Source of the DNA: Natrarchaeobius oligotrophus
GTDB lineage: Archaea > Halobacteriota > Halobacteria > Halobacteriales > Natrialbaceae
DNA length: 64,000 bases
Assembly (NCBI RefSeq): GCF_003841465.1
Contig: NZ_REFZ01000015.1
Location: forward strand, 1-64,000
Reading direction: 5' to 3'
The notes under the pieces were generated by a model. The model did not search any database. It had not been told where the DNA came from and saw only the letters and a program-made list of their open reading frames with translations. Shown here piece after piece: positions 7,810 to 17,498 of this stretch (position 1 is its first letter; each line of letters starts with the position of its first letter). A program made the translations under genes and the position numbers.

Positions 7810-8751
7810 ATGAGCACTGCCGAGCTCGAACGATCACGCACGAAAGCCTGGGTGATGGCCGCGCGACCGCAGACGCTCCCCGCAGCCGCGGCGCCGGTGG
7901 TCGTCGGAACGGGACTGGCGGTCCACGAGGGCGTCTTCGCCCCGCTGCCCGCGCTGATGGCGTTCGTCGGTGCGGCGCTGATCCAGATCGGCACCAACTT
8001 CGCGAACGACTACTACGACGCGATCAAGGGGGCCGACACCGACGACAGGGAGGGGTTCACCCGCGTGACGCAGGCGGGACTCATCCCCCCAGACCGGGTC
8101 AAACTCGCGACGCTCGTCACCTTCGCCCTCGCTATCGTCACGGGAACGTACCTCGTCTACGTCGGCGGCCTGCCGATCCTGGTCGTCGGACTCGTGAGCG
8201 TCGTCTGCGGCTGGGCGTACACCGGCGGTCCGTACCCGCTCGGCTACTACGGACTCGGCGATCTGTTCGTCTTCGTCTTCTTCGGATTCGTCGCCGTCGT
8301 CGGCACCTACTACGTTCAGGCCGCCGCGGCACTCGACCCCCTCGTAACGACGATCCCGCCGGGAACGATCACGCGCGAGGCGATCCTCGCCAGCCTCCCG
8401 ATCGCGGGACTCTCGACGGCGATCCTCGTCGTGAACAACGTCCGCGACCGCGAGACCGACGCCGCCACGGGGAAACGAACTCTCGCGGTCCGACTCGGCT
8501 ACCGCTGGAGCCGAATCGAGTACCTCGCCATGCTCGCGCTCGCGTACCTCACACCGATCTGGTTCTGGCTGGTGGAAGGGTTCTCCCCGGTCGTGTTGCT
8601 CCCGCTAGCTTCGCTGCCCTATGCCGGCGCGGTTTCCCGGACGGTCTGTACCAGAACCGACGGCGACGCGCTCAACCCGGCGCTCGAGCGAACCGGGAAG
8701 CTGCTGGCGATGGTCGCGGCCCTGTTCGCGCTCGGGCTGGTGATCGCATGA
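7810..8751 (+). CDS. menA: 1,4-dihydroxy-2-naphthoate polyprenyltransferase
   Basis: 313 residues, an integral membrane UbiA-family prenyltransferase with about eight or nine hydrophobic segments. It attaches the polyprenyl tail to dihydroxynaphthoate. The two Mg-binding Asp-rich motifs are NDYYD (66-70, followed by KGADTDDREG) and NNVRDRETDAATGKRTLAVR (from 209). The ATG at 7810 (MSTAELERSRTKAWVMAARPQT) is chosen over 7738 because the family starts close to AWVMAARPQT. It overlaps menC by 4 nt (ATGA). Confidence 0.93.
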   Translation: MSTAELERSRTKAWVMAARPQTLPAAAAPVVVGTGLAVHEGVFAPLPALMAFVGAALIQIGTNFANDYYDAIKGADTDDREGFTRVTQAGLIPPDRVKLATLVTFALAIVTGTYLVYVGGLPILVVGLVSVVCGWAYTGGPYPLGYYGLGDLFVFVFFGFVAVVGTYYVQAAAALDPLVTTIPPGTITREAILASLPIAGLSTAILVVNNVRDRETDAATGKRTLAVRLGYRWSRIEYLAMLALAYLTPIWFWLVEGFSPVVLLPLASLPYAGAVSRTVCTRTDGDALNPALERTGKLLAMVAALFALGLVIA

Positions 8752-9842
8752 GCGACGGCGCGTCCCTCGCGTTCGAGTACCGGCGATTTTCGCTCTCGCT
8801 CTCGAGTCCGATGGAGACGGCGACCGGGACGATCGACTCGCGGGACGGCTTCCTGGTGCGACTCGTCGACCGCGGCGATTCCTCCGGCAGCGACGACGCG
8901 GAGGCGGCGGTCGGCTACGGCGAGGCGACACCGTTGACCGGGTGGACTGAGTCAGTCGCCGACTGCGAGGCGGCGCTCGAGCGCGCCCGAGAGGCGTTTC
9001 GGACCGGCGGTCCGAGCGAGGCCCTCGAGGCGGTCGACAGGCAGGTCGCGGCCCGACACGCGGTGTCGCTCGCGGTCGCGGACCTGCAGGCGACGCGGGA
9101 GTCGACGCCGCTGTACCGGTACCTCTGTCGGGGACCGATGGTCGGACGCGTGCCGGTGAACGCGACGATCGACGACGGCTCGCCGTCGGAGACCGTGGCG
9201 GCCGTCCGCGAGGCGGTCGGACGCGGCTTCGACTGCTGCAAGCTGAAAGTCGGCGTTCGCGACGTCGAAGCTGACGTCGAGCGGATCCGGCGGGTGCGCG
9301 AGGCGGTCGGTCCGGGGGTCGAACTCCGCGTCGACGCGAACGAGGCCTGGACGTACGAGGAGGCCGAAACCGCACTCGAGACGTTCGCCGACTTCGACGT
9401 GTCGATCGTGGAACAGCCGCTTCCGGCGGGAGCGCTCGAGGGACACGCCGCGCTCCGCGAGCGGGCCGACGGCGTGGGGATCGCAATCGACGAGGGCGTC
9501 CTCGAGCACGGCGTGGACGCGATCTGCGAGGCGAACGCGGCGGACGCCGTCGTCCTGAAGCCGATGGCCCTGGGCGGCATCGACGTGGCTCGCCGGATGG
9601 CCGCCTGGGTGTGCGAACTCGAGGTGGCGCCGATCGTGACGACGACGATCGACGGCGTCGTCGCGCGCACTGGCGCGGTCCACCTCGCGGCGTCGATTCC
9701 GGACGTACCCGCCTGCGGCCTCGCGACGGCGAAATTTCTCGCGGACGACCTCGGTCGCGATCCCGTTCTGCTCGAGAAGGGGTCCGCGGTCGTCCCCCAG
9801 GCGAAGGGGATCGGCGTCGACGGAGTGTGGGACGGACGATGA
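8748..9842 (+). CDS. menC: o-Succinylbenzoate synthase
   Basis: 364 residues, enolase superfamily. It dehydrates SHCHC to o-succinylbenzoate. The catalytic architecture is intact: K-x-K at Lys165/Lys167 (CCKLKVG), metal ligands Asp196 (VDANEAW), Glu222 (VEQPLPAG) and Asp248 (AIDEGV), and the second-side Lys271 (VLKPMALGG). It overlaps menA by 4 nt and menE by 4 nt, so the three enzymes are translationally coupled. Confidence 0.93.
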   Translation: MSDGASLAFEYRRFSLSLSSPMETATGTIDSRDGFLVRLVDRGDSSGSDDAEAAVGYGEATPLTGWTESVADCEAALERAREAFRTGGPSEALEAVDRQVAARHAVSLAVADLQATRESTPLYRYLCRGPMVGRVPVNATIDDGSPSETVAAVREAVGRGFDCCKLKVGVRDVEADVERIRRVREAVGPGVELRVDANEAWTYEEAETALETFADFDVSIVEQPLPAGALEGHAALRERADGVGIAIDEGVLEHGVDAICEANAADAVVLKPMALGGIDVARRMAAWVCELEVAPIVTTTIDGVVARTGAVHLAASIPDVPACGLATAKFLADDLGRDPVLLEKGSAVVPQAKGIGVDGVWDGR

Positions 9843-11410
9843 TCCCGCTCGGTGACTGGCCCGGACGCGATCTCCTGGCCCACCGCGCGGCGACGACGCC
9901 CGGTACCCCTGCGATCGTCGACGCCGACCGCGACGAGGAGTGGACGTACGCGGCGTTCGACCGACGCGTCGACGCGGTTGCGGCCGAACTCGAGACTGTC
10001 GTCTCGGGTCCCGACGACCGCCTCGGCGCGCTGCTCGGAACCCGCCCCGCGTTCGCCGCGATCTACTTCGCCGCGATGCGTCTCGGCGTCACGCTCGTCC
10101 CGCTGAACGTCCGCGAGACGCCCGCCGAACTCGAGGAAAAGGCGAGTCGCGTCGACCTCGACGCCCTCGTCTGCGAATCGCCGACGGAGGGGGTGGCGCT
10201 CGCGGTCGCGGACTGTCCAATCCGCTCGGTCGACGAACCGACGCACGACGGCGCCGGCCGACTCGGGACGGGAGCCGAGGGCGGCGAGGGCGGCGGCTCG
10301 GGGAACTCCTCGAGCGGCCCGCTCGAGGGTCGGATTCCGTTCGATCCGGATCGAACCCACCTGCTCATGTTCACCTCGGGAACGTCGGGCGAGCCGAAGG
10401 CGGTCCGGCTGACCGTCGGAAACGTCGTCGCCAGCGCGATCGGGTCGGCGTTCCGGCTGGGCGTGCTGCCCGACGATCGGTGGCTGTGCTGTCTCCCGAT
10501 GTACCACATGGGCGGGCTGGCACCGCTCGTCCGGTCGACGCTGTACGGGACGACGCTCGTCGTCCAGCGCGAGTTCGATCCCGTCGAGACGGCGAGCGTC
10601 CTCGAGAGGGACAAGATCACGGGCGTCTCGCTCGTGCCGACGATGTGCGACCGGCTGCTCGAGGCCGGCTGGTCGCCGTCCGACGACCTTCGGTTCGCGC
10701 TGGTCGGAGGCGCACCCGCCTCGAGGGAGCTGATCGAGCGCTGTCGCGAGCGTGGCGTGCCGATCCACCCGACGTACGGCGCGACCGAGACGGCCTCGCA
10801 GGTGGCGACGGCCCGTCCCGCGGATGCGTTCGCCGACCCCGAAACTGTCGGCCACCCCCTCTCGTCCGTCGAGGTGTCGATCGTCGACGACGACGGCGAT
10901 CCCGTCGAGTCGGGCGTCGAAGGGGAACTCGTCGTCTCCGGGCCGGCGGTGACGCCGGGGTACCTGTCCGACGACCGGACCGCCGAGGCCTTCGACGAGC
11001 GCGGCTTCCACACCGGCGACGTCGGCCGGCGGGACGCGGACGGCCGGCTCCGGATCAGCGGTCGGCGGGTCGACCGCATCGTCACCGGCGGCGAGAACGT
11101 CGACCCCGCCGAGGTCCGCGAGGTCCTGTGCGACCACCGCGTCGTCTCCGAGGCCGCGGTGGTCGGGTTAGCCGACGACGAGTGGGGCGAGCGCGTCGCG
11201 GCGCTCGTGGTTCCCGCAGCCGACGACCGTGCCGCGGCCGATCCGATCGACCTCGAGTCGCTGCTCGCACGCTGCGACGAGCGACTCGCGTCGTTCAAGC
11301 GGCCGAAGACCGTCGGAACGGCCGACGCGCTTCCGCGGACGGCGTCGGGAACCGTCGATCGCGACGCGGTTCGCGAGCGTCTTCGTGCGGACGGCACCGA
11401 CGTCTCGTGA
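9839..11410 (+). CDS. menE: o-Succinylbenzoate-CoA ligase
   Basis: 523 residues, ANL adenylate-forming superfamily. It activates o-succinylbenzoate as the CoA thioester that MenB uses. Seen are the P-loop FTSGTSGEPKAV (about 178-189), the adenylate-binding PTYGATETASQ, the hinge region GRRVDRIVTGGENVDPAEV and the C-terminal Lys region PRTASGTVDRDAV. A Gly/Ser/Glu-rich insert before the P-loop (about residues 140-160) is probably a flexible loop. The start at 9839 is set by the ATGA overlap with the menC stop. It is the last gene of the operon. Confidence 0.92.
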   Translation: MIPLGDWPGRDLLAHRAATTPGTPAIVDADRDEEWTYAAFDRRVDAVAAELETVVSGPDDRLGALLGTRPAFAAIYFAAMRLGVTLVPLNVRETPAELEEKASRVDLDALVCESPTEGVALAVADCPIRSVDEPTHDGAGRLGTGAEGGEGGGSGNSSSGPLEGRIPFDPDRTHLLMFTSGTSGEPKAVRLTVGNVVASAIGSAFRLGVLPDDRWLCCLPMYHMGGLAPLVRSTLYGTTLVVQREFDPVETASVLERDKITGVSLVPTMCDRLLEAGWSPSDDLRFALVGGAPASRELIERCRERGVPIHPTYGATETASQVATARPADAFADPETVGHPLSSVEVSIVDDDGDPVESGVEGELVVSGPAVTPGYLSDDRTAEAFDERGFHTGDVGRRDADGRLRISGRRVDRIVTGGENVDPAEVREVLCDHRVVSEAAVVGLADDEWGERVAALVVPAADDRAAADPIDLESLLARCDERLASFKRPKTVGTADALPRTASGTVDRDAVRERLRADGTDVS

Positions 11411-11575
11411 ACGCGCTCACTCGTGTCTCGGATTCGTGGCGATTCGTCCGCTCGAGCCCGCGCCGCGTGAGTCGTCTCGCCGAGCGATCGACGCGGTCGC
11501 GGGCGACGGTTCGGCTTCGGTGACCGAACTCCCGAGGACGCAAGGCATATCCCGCTCACCGCCGTACCGACGCAC

Positions 11576-11920
11576 ATGGACTTCCCACCGAACCAGGGAC
11601 TCGACCAGGAGGAGGTCGACGAACGGGTCGAAACGGCGATCGAGGACAACGACGTCGTGCTGTTCATGAAAGGAACTGCGCTGATGCCCCAGTGTGGCTA
11701 CTCGCGGCGTGCGCTCGGACTGATCGACCAGTACCGCGAGGAGTACGAGACGGTCGACACCCTCGAGTCGCTCGACGAGTTCCGCGTGGCCCTCGAGCGC
11801 CACAGCGGCTGGGAGACGATTCCGCAGACGTTCGTCGACGGCGAGTTCGTCGGCGGCTCGGACATTCTCGCGGAGCTCGAAGAGCGCGGCGAGCTGGCCG
11901 AGACGCTCGAGGCGGAGTAG
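11576..11920 (+). CDS. Monothiol glutaredoxin (Grx4/GrxD type)
   Basis: 114 residues. The single active-site cysteine lies in CGYS (Cys40) after FMKGT, and the thiol-binding features TIPQTFVDGEFVGGSD follow, which defines the monothiol class that carries [2Fe-2S] clusters. Haloarchaea lack glutathione but contain gamma-glutamylcysteine, so the bound thiol may differ; a glutamate-cysteine-ligase-like gene lies at 46714. Starts 165 nt after menE with its own upstream region. Confidence 0.9.
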   Translation: MDFPPNQGLDQEEVDERVETAIEDNDVVLFMKGTALMPQCGYSRRALGLIDQYREEYETVDTLESLDEFRVALERHSGWETIPQTFVDGEFVGGSDILAELEERGELAETLEAE

Positions 11921-12173
11921 TACGGATCGCCGTTCCGGTTTCCCGGCACAACCGCGAGGAGGGTTGGGTTTCCCGGTGAGACTGACCGCAGTCCGTGCGA
12001 GTCGACCGGGATCGATTGCGTTCGGATCGCGAGTTTCACGAGGTAACCGTATCCGTACCCGAGGTCGCCGATTGAATTTATCCGTGGGGGTACGACACGT
12101 AGTTAATAGCAGGTCATATAAGTCACGCGCTCGTACTCACACTCAAGCGACTGTCGCCGCAAACCTTCCCACT

Positions 12174-12755
12174 ATGTCCACAGAGGAATCCAGACACGTT
12201 TATCGGTTGCACTCGACGCTCGAACTTCCGCTCGAAGACCTTCGCGATCACATCGACGAGGCCGAGTTCCCGGACGGCATCACCGACGTAGAGATCACGC
12301 GGCGAAACAACACGCTCATCCTCAAAGCCGTCGCCGAGGACGAATCCGTCAGCAAGTACACCCCGAGCGCCCAGCTCAAAGCCAGCGTCACCGAAAACCG
12401 GGTGTACGAGGAGGATCCCGACGAGCGGCGCAACTCCTTTCACTGGGACGAAGAGGACGAAGAGGAAATCGAGTCCGAACTCGTCGAGTTCGCCGCGTTC
12501 AAAGGCGACCGCGAGACCGTCCTCCAGAACTCCCTGTTGCAGTACGAGATGTTCCTCGTCCTCTGTGAGATCGCAGAAGTGACGGAGAAAGGGACGCTGA
12601 CGGCCATCTCCGAGCGCGACGGCGAACTCGAGGCGACGCGGATCGTCGAGGGCGAACCCCGCCCCGCCAACATCGAAGTCGTGGAAGGGCCTCGAGATCA
12701 CGGCTCTGGCGAGTCCGGGGTCAACTGGCGGGACAACAAGTTCATCAGCGACTGA
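12174..12755 (+). CDS. Conserved haloarchaeal protein (possibly DUF7110)
   Basis: 193 residues, acidic. Beginning MSTEESRHVYRLHSTLELPLE, it resembles a protein conserved in Halobacteria that I recall as DUF7110; its function is unknown. Residues about 5-85 look like a small alpha/beta domain (GITDVEITRRNNTLIL, then a probable strand KYTPSAQLKASV). An acidic hinge HWDEEDEEEIESE precedes a helical segment with LLQYEMFLVLCEIAEV and a C-terminal GESGVNWRDNKFISD. No catalytic motif is visible. The ATG at 12174 is preferred because the 70 upstream residues of the open frame do not look coding. The upstream region is AT-rich (TTAATA near 12101 and ATATAA near 12115). Confidence 0.7.
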   Translation: MSTEESRHVYRLHSTLELPLEDLRDHIDEAEFPDGITDVEITRRNNTLILKAVAEDESVSKYTPSAQLKASVTENRVYEEDPDERRNSFHWDEEDEEEIESELVEFAAFKGDRETVLQNSLLQYEMFLVLCEIAEVTEKGTLTAISERDGELEATRIVEGEPRPANIEVVEGPRDHGSGESGVNWRDNKFISD

Positions 12756-13099
12756 CGCGCAACCGTCTTTGTATTCACACCCGGGTAGCGACCGCTGGGA
12801 CGGACGAATAAGTTGGTCGTCGCGTCCGTGCGCGCGATAGGGTCCGGAACGACGGACGCCGGTGGCCGACGAACCGGCCCGATCGTTCGGTTCGACGGAC
12901 GACCGGATCGCCGTGGGGAGGAGCGATCCCGTCTCGTTTCGACCGTCGACCCTCCGGCGCTCACCCGGTGACGGCGTGTTGAGGTTCGACAGGTGGTAGT
13001 CACGCACGTCTCGAGTCCCGCCGGAGCCGATCTCGAGCGTGCTCGAAACTGCAGGCACCACACGCTTGCTGCGTTGGGGCGGTAGGTCCGACGACAACA
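12756..13099. other. Intergenic, nothing recognised
   Basis: 344 nt between two plus-strand genes. Open frames here on both strands have no recognisable protein composition, and no RNA fold or repeat stood out. Confidence 0.4.
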
Positions 13100-14872
13100 A
13101 TGAGTCCACGATTCACCGACGACGACGTCGATAAACCCGTCGAGAGCACCGCTGGCGAGCTCATCGGAACCGTCGCCTCGATCGAAGACGACGCCGTACT
13201 CGTCCGACCCAGTCCCGGCGTGCTGGATTCGATCAGGGCGAGGCTCGGCTGGAAACGGGCGCGCGAAGACGCGATCGTGATCCACGAAGACGCCGTCGTC
13301 GAGGCTTCCGAAGGCGTACTCGTCCTCGAGACCGAGCCGCCCGATCGACCCGAGTTCGCCGACGGGGTCGAATCCGAATCCGCACCGACGACGGACCGCC
13401 CGTCGTCGACGGAGACGGCCACGGATTCGACGCCGGAGTCACTCGAGACCGGCGAGACGGATGCCGACGGTCGGTTCGAAGCCGGATCGGGGCGGCGCGT
13501 CGAACCGACGGACGCGGAGGCGACCGGAGAAACCGAGATTCCGCCCGTCGGAGAGGAGCCGAGCGAGGTCGACGAGGCGGACCGAGCGGACCGCGACCGA
13601 CCGGGCGTCGCCGATCCCGAGTTGATCGAGGCGATCGACGAACAGCGGGACGAAGACGAAGGACGAGACGACGGCGAAAGACGGGACGGAGGCGAAACGG
13701 AGAGCGAGATGGCGGGATCGACGGGAACGGAGTCGCCGACTGAAGAAGAAGCCGGCGCGGACACGCGGCTGGGGGTCCGAGAGGAGAGCCCCGACGGGGT
13801 GGACGACGGTCACCGCGTCGACTCGAGTTCGGTTTCCGACGAAGGGGCCGACGCGAGCGACGTCGGAGTCGAAGCGACGACGGCCGGGGGAACCCATGAA
13901 ACCGAACGATCGGCGTCGATCGATTCCGGGCCGGACGTCGAGGCCCCCGAGGAAACCGGCGGGATCGAGGAGGATACGGGCGGAGAGTCGGAATCCGAGG
14001 GTGCGGACCTGACCGACGAACTCGGTCGGGACGTGGCGACCGATCCGGACGAGATGCCGGGCACCGAAATCGGCGCGGATTCCGATCGGAGTCCGGCGAC
14101 TCCCGCCGACGAAGACGCGGCCGAGCACGTCGACGCGGGTGTCGATCTCGAAGGGGCGATCGACGCGACCGAGGCGGACGTCGATAGCGATCCCCTCGAG
14201 CGTCGATCGTCGGCGGTGGGTGAAACCGAGACCGAAGCGACATCCGCGGAAGCGTCGGCCGATTCGGGGGCCGCAGTCGCGATCGAGCATCGACCCGGTA
14301 CGGCGAGCGAACGATACGTCGTCGACCAACTGGTCGACGTCGAACCCCGATCAGGCCGGGAGCGCAAGAGCGATCGAGAGGGAAGGCTTGCAGGAGCGCA
14401 GGAGGGGGCGAGCGAGAGAGCGAAAGCGACTCGAGAGCGATCGACTGGTGCCGAAATCGCGATGCTCGAACCGCAACGAATCGCGTTCGAGCAGGGACTC
14501 GCGATCCAGCGGCGCTCGATTCGGCTGACCGGTTCCGCCCTCGAGACGCAGGCGACCGTCCAGCGTCGAACTCTCGAGGCCGCGGCACTGGCTGCGTCCG
14601 CACCGCTCAGCGCGACCGCATCGACGGTCGAATCGGCGCTGCCTCGAGAGCGGACGCGGGTGCGGGATCGATCCGGGGATGACGGGGGATCGAACCGGGA
14701 ACCTCGACTCGAACTCGTCGACGGTATCGACTCGATGTACCGCTCGCGACTCGAGGAAGCCGGGATAACCTCCCTCGACGACCTCGCAGCCGCCGACGTC
14801 GAAACCGTCGCCGACGCTGCGGAGGTCACCGAAAAACGGGCGATCGACTGGATCGAACGGGTCGACGGCTGA
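13100..14872 (+). CDS. Acidic PRC-barrel / helix-hairpin-helix protein
   Basis: 590 residues in four parts. Residues 1-75 form a PRC-barrel-like domain (FTDDDVDKPV, GELIGTVASIEDDAVLV, GVLDSIRARLGW, EDAVVEASEGVLVLE). Residues about 76-390 are a low-complexity acidic region rich in Asp, Glu, Ser and Thr. Residues about 410-530 turn basic and then form long amphipathic helices (GAEIAMLEPQRIAFEQGLAI and following), loosely reminiscent of phasins. Residues about 538-590 are a helix-hairpin-helix domain (LVDGIDSMYRSRLEEAGITS, LDDLAAADVETVADA) of the sort that binds DNA or protein. The combination suggests an adaptor with two binding ends joined by a disordered linker. Function unknown. Confidence 0.65.
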   Translation: MSPRFTDDDVDKPVESTAGELIGTVASIEDDAVLVRPSPGVLDSIRARLGWKRAREDAIVIHEDAVVEASEGVLVLETEPPDRPEFADGVESESAPTTDRPSSTETATDSTPESLETGETDADGRFEAGSGRRVEPTDAEATGETEIPPVGEEPSEVDEADRADRDRPGVADPELIEAIDEQRDEDEGRDDGERRDGGETESEMAGSTGTESPTEEEAGADTRLGVREESPDGVDDGHRVDSSSVSDEGADASDVGVEATTAGGTHETERSASIDSGPDVEAPEETGGIEEDTGGESESEGADLTDELGRDVATDPDEMPGTEIGADSDRSPATPADEDAAEHVDAGVDLEGAIDATEADVDSDPLERRSSAVGETETEATSAEASADSGAAVAIEHRPGTASERYVVDQLVDVEPRSGRERKSDREGRLAGAQEGASERAKATRERSTGAEIAMLEPQRIAFEQGLAIQRRSIRLTGSALETQATVQRRTLEAAALAASAPLSATASTVESALPRERTRVRDRSGDDGGSNREPRLELVDGIDSMYRSRLEEAGITSLDDLAAADVETVADAAEVTEKRAIDWIERVDG

Positions 14873-15189
14873 GTCACGCGAGTCACGCCGCGTGCGACCG
14901 TCTGACCGCCGTCGACGCTCTCGAGGAGAGCGGTAGACGCCTCGGGGTCGTTGATCGTCCGGTTCGCGGAGTCGGGAGGGCGCGCTCGCGTTCGTGGTTC
15001 GATGCGGACGTGTTTTCGTTGATCCGTAAGCAGGTTCCTTTCAGTTCGGGCCGTTCCATCGCGTCGACGTCACGGACCCGGATTCCGAACGGGAGATCGA
15101 AGGTTCGGCGGACGGCTTTGTCACTTCTACTGGCGCTGTTTCGGTCCCACGTCCGCGCTCGAGCGAAAAGGGAAACCTGGAGCTTCCGA
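14873..15189. other. Convergent intergenic region
   Basis: 317 nt between converging genes. A T-rich stretch on the minus strand (CCCTTTTCGC near 15165-15174) just after the hydroxylase large-subunit gene could help end its transcript. Nothing else recognised. Confidence 0.35.
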
Positions 15190-17496
15190 TCACTCCATCG
15201 CGTCCTCGACGCGCTCGGCCGTGATCGGGAGCTGTCTGACTCTGGCGTCGACCGCGTCGGAGACGGCGTTGGCGATCGCGGCCGCGGTCGGCCCTTGGGA
15301 GGTCTCGCCGGTGCCGAGGTAGGGTTCACCGGGTCGGTCGACGAGTTCGACTTCGACCTCGGGCACGTCGGGGAACGTCATGATCGGGTAGTCGCTCCAG
15401 TCGTCGTCGAGGGGCCCCTCCTCGTCGAAGTCGACGTCCTCGTACAGCGTCCAACTCGCGGACTGGATGATCCCGCCCCAGATCTGCTGGCGGACCCCGT
15501 CCGGGTTGACGATCTCTCCCGAGTCGTCGGCGGCGACGGCACGGTCGACGGTTACTTCACCGGAGTCGTCGTCGACCGTCACTTCGGCCACGACGGCACA
15601 GTACGCGGACAGGTTCTTGTACTGGGCGAAGCCGATGCCCATCCCCTGGTCGTCGTCGAGTTCCCGGTCGCCCCAGTCGGCGGCATCGGCCGCGGTCTCG
15701 ATCACTTCCCTGCCCCGCTCGTCCTCGAGGTGATCGAGGCGGAACTCGACGGGATCGGCGTCGGCTGCCGCGGCGAGTTCGTCGACGAACGACTCGAGCG
15801 CAAAGACGTTGGCGTAGCCGCCGAGTGCGCGGAGCGCTGAGACCCGAACGTCGGGCTCCGGCAGGAAGTGGTGTGTCACGCGGGTGTTCTCGAACTCGTA
15901 GAGGGGGATCGAGTTACGCGTTCCGCCGCCGGTCGGGAGCGGAATCGGGTCGTTCTCCCGGAGTTCGATCCCATTCTCGCGCTGACGGCCGCCGAGGAGC
16001 GGTTGGCCGGGCGGTCTGGTCGAGTGCGGGTAGCTCCAGACGTCGTAGTCCCAGCCGACGATCGTCCCGTCGTCGTCCAGTCCGCCCTGGACCTCCATGA
16101 TCATCGCGGAGCCGTAGGGTTCCCAGCGGTGTTCGTCCTCGCGCATCCACTGGACGCGGACGGGCTGTCCGTCGACCGCGTCGCTGAGCAGCGCGGCGTC
16201 GCCGGCGACGTCGTCGGCGCCGTTGTGGCCGTAACAGCCGGAGCCCTCGAGGTGCGTACAACGAACGTCGTCCATCTGCTCGTCCTCGAAGAGCTCGATC
16301 AGGGCCTCACGGAGCGGGTAGACGCCCTGGCTGTGCGTCCACACGTTGAGCTCCCGTTCCTGGTCGTCGGCGACGATCTCGGCGACCGCACACGACGGCC
16401 CGATGGAAGCGTGCATCTGGTAGGGTCGGCGGTACTCCGCCTCGAGCGTCTCCGCGGCGTCCTCGAGCGCGTCCTCGGCGTTGCCCTCGTCCTCGGCGAT
16501 GGTCTCGTCGACCTCGTCCTCGCGGAGGTGCTCCCAGAGGTTCTCCCGCCCGGGTAGCGTCTCCTCGACGGACCACTCGGCGGCGTCGACCAGCTCCTCT
16601 CTCGCCTGGATCGCCTGCCACTCGGTCTCGGCGACGACGCCGAGGAAGTTGCCGTCGCGGACGACTTCACGCACGCCCTCCATCTCGAGGACGGCCTCGT
16701 CGTCGACGGATTCGAGTTCGGCCTCGTAGCCGGACGGCCTGACGACGCGACCGTGCAACAGCTCCTGGGCTTCGTGTTCGTCGCGTGCGTCGATCTCCTC
16801 TTCGGGGAGATCCCGAATGGTCACGCCGCCACGGACATCAGCGGTGTCTCGGAGGTCCTGGACGTAGCTCGGTTCGCCGAGGACCTTTCCCGGAACGTCG
16901 ATCCGCGACATCGCCTCGCCGACGATCTCCTTCTCGTCGGCCGGCTTCGGCTCGACGTCGGCGGACGCCTCGCCCGCCAGGGCCTCCTCGGTTGCGATCT
17001 CCCAGTAGGTGGTTTCGTTTCCGTTGCCGTCAGTGACGGTCCCGTCGTCGACCGACAGCTGGTCCGCTTCGGCGTCGAGTTCGTCCGCGGCGGCCTCGAG
17101 CAGAATCTGGCGCACCTCGGCCGCGGCGTACGTGATCGCCGTTCCGCTGTCCTCCATCGACTGGCTTCCGGCGGTGTACCCCTCGTCGGGGGTCCGTTCG
17201 GTCTCGGCGGTGATCAGGTCGATCCGGTCGACGTCGACGTCGAGTTCGTCGGCCGAGATCTGAACGAGCGACGTCTTGATTCCCTGGCCCAGCTCGACCT
17301 TGCCGGTGTACACCGTCACCCGTTCGTCGCGGATGACGATCCAGGAGTCGAGTTCCGGGTTGTCCTCGAGACTTCCCGGAAGCTCCTCCTGGGTCGTCGC
17401 GACCGTCGTCTTCGCGGACGTTCCCAGCGAGAACGCGACCGCGAGCGCGCTGCTCTGGACGAACCGTCGTCGGGACATTCGCGTCTCGTCGCTCAT
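15190..17496 (-). CDS. Tat-exported molybdenum hydroxylase, large subunit (IorB/aldehyde oxidase type)
   Basis: 768 residues, xanthine dehydrogenase/aldehyde oxidase family, molybdopterin-binding subunit. The N-terminus (MSRRRFVQSSALAVAFSLGTSAKT) is a Tat signal, so the enzyme is expected outside the membrane. The family regions are present: the substrate-entry start SWIVIRDERVTVYTGKVELGQGIKTSL, the MCD-binding core QGVYPL, HSTRPPGQP, ALGGYANVFALESFVDELA, and the C-terminal GTGE with the conserved catalytic Glu (LGTGETSQGPTAAAIANAVSDAV). Organisation and length fit isoquinoline 1-oxidoreductase IorB relatives. Its start lies 2 nt after the stop of the Fe-S subunit. No FAD subunit is present, so electrons may go to a membrane acceptor. 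Substrate unknown. Confidence 0.88.
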   Translation of the reverse strand: MSDETRMSRRRFVQSSALAVAFSLGTSAKTTVATTQEELPGSLEDNPELDSWIVIRDERVTVYTGKVELGQGIKTSLVQISADELDVDVDRIDLITAETERTPDEGYTAGSQSMEDSGTAITYAAAEVRQILLEAAADELDAEADQLSVDDGTVTDGNGNETTYWEIATEEALAGEASADVEPKPADEKEIVGEAMSRIDVPGKVLGEPSYVQDLRDTADVRGGVTIRDLPEEEIDARDEHEAQELLHGRVVRPSGYEAELESVDDEAVLEMEGVREVVRDGNFLGVVAETEWQAIQAREELVDAAEWSVEETLPGRENLWEHLREDEVDETIAEDEGNAEDALEDAAETLEAEYRRPYQMHASIGPSCAVAEIVADDQERELNVWTHSQGVYPLREALIELFEDEQMDDVRCTHLEGSGCYGHNGADDVAGDAALLSDAVDGQPVRVQWMREDEHRWEPYGSAMIMEVQGGLDDDGTIVGWDYDVWSYPHSTRPPGQPLLGGRQRENGIELRENDPIPLPTGGGTRNSIPLYEFENTRVTHHFLPEPDVRVSALRALGGYANVFALESFVDELAAAADADPVEFRLDHLEDERGREVIETAADAADWGDRELDDDQGMGIGFAQYKNLSAYCAVVAEVTVDDDSGEVTVDRAVAADDSGEIVNPDGVRQQIWGGIIQSASWTLYEDVDFDEEGPLDDDWSDYPIMTFPDVPEVEVELVDRPGEPYLGTGETSQGPTAAAIANAVSDAVDARVRQLPITAERVEDAME

Positions 17497-17498
17497 GG

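Noticed and set aside
8915-11137. 740-residue minus-strand frame over menC and menE
   Set aside because: Opposite-strand shadow; menC and menE have complete motifs on the plus strand.
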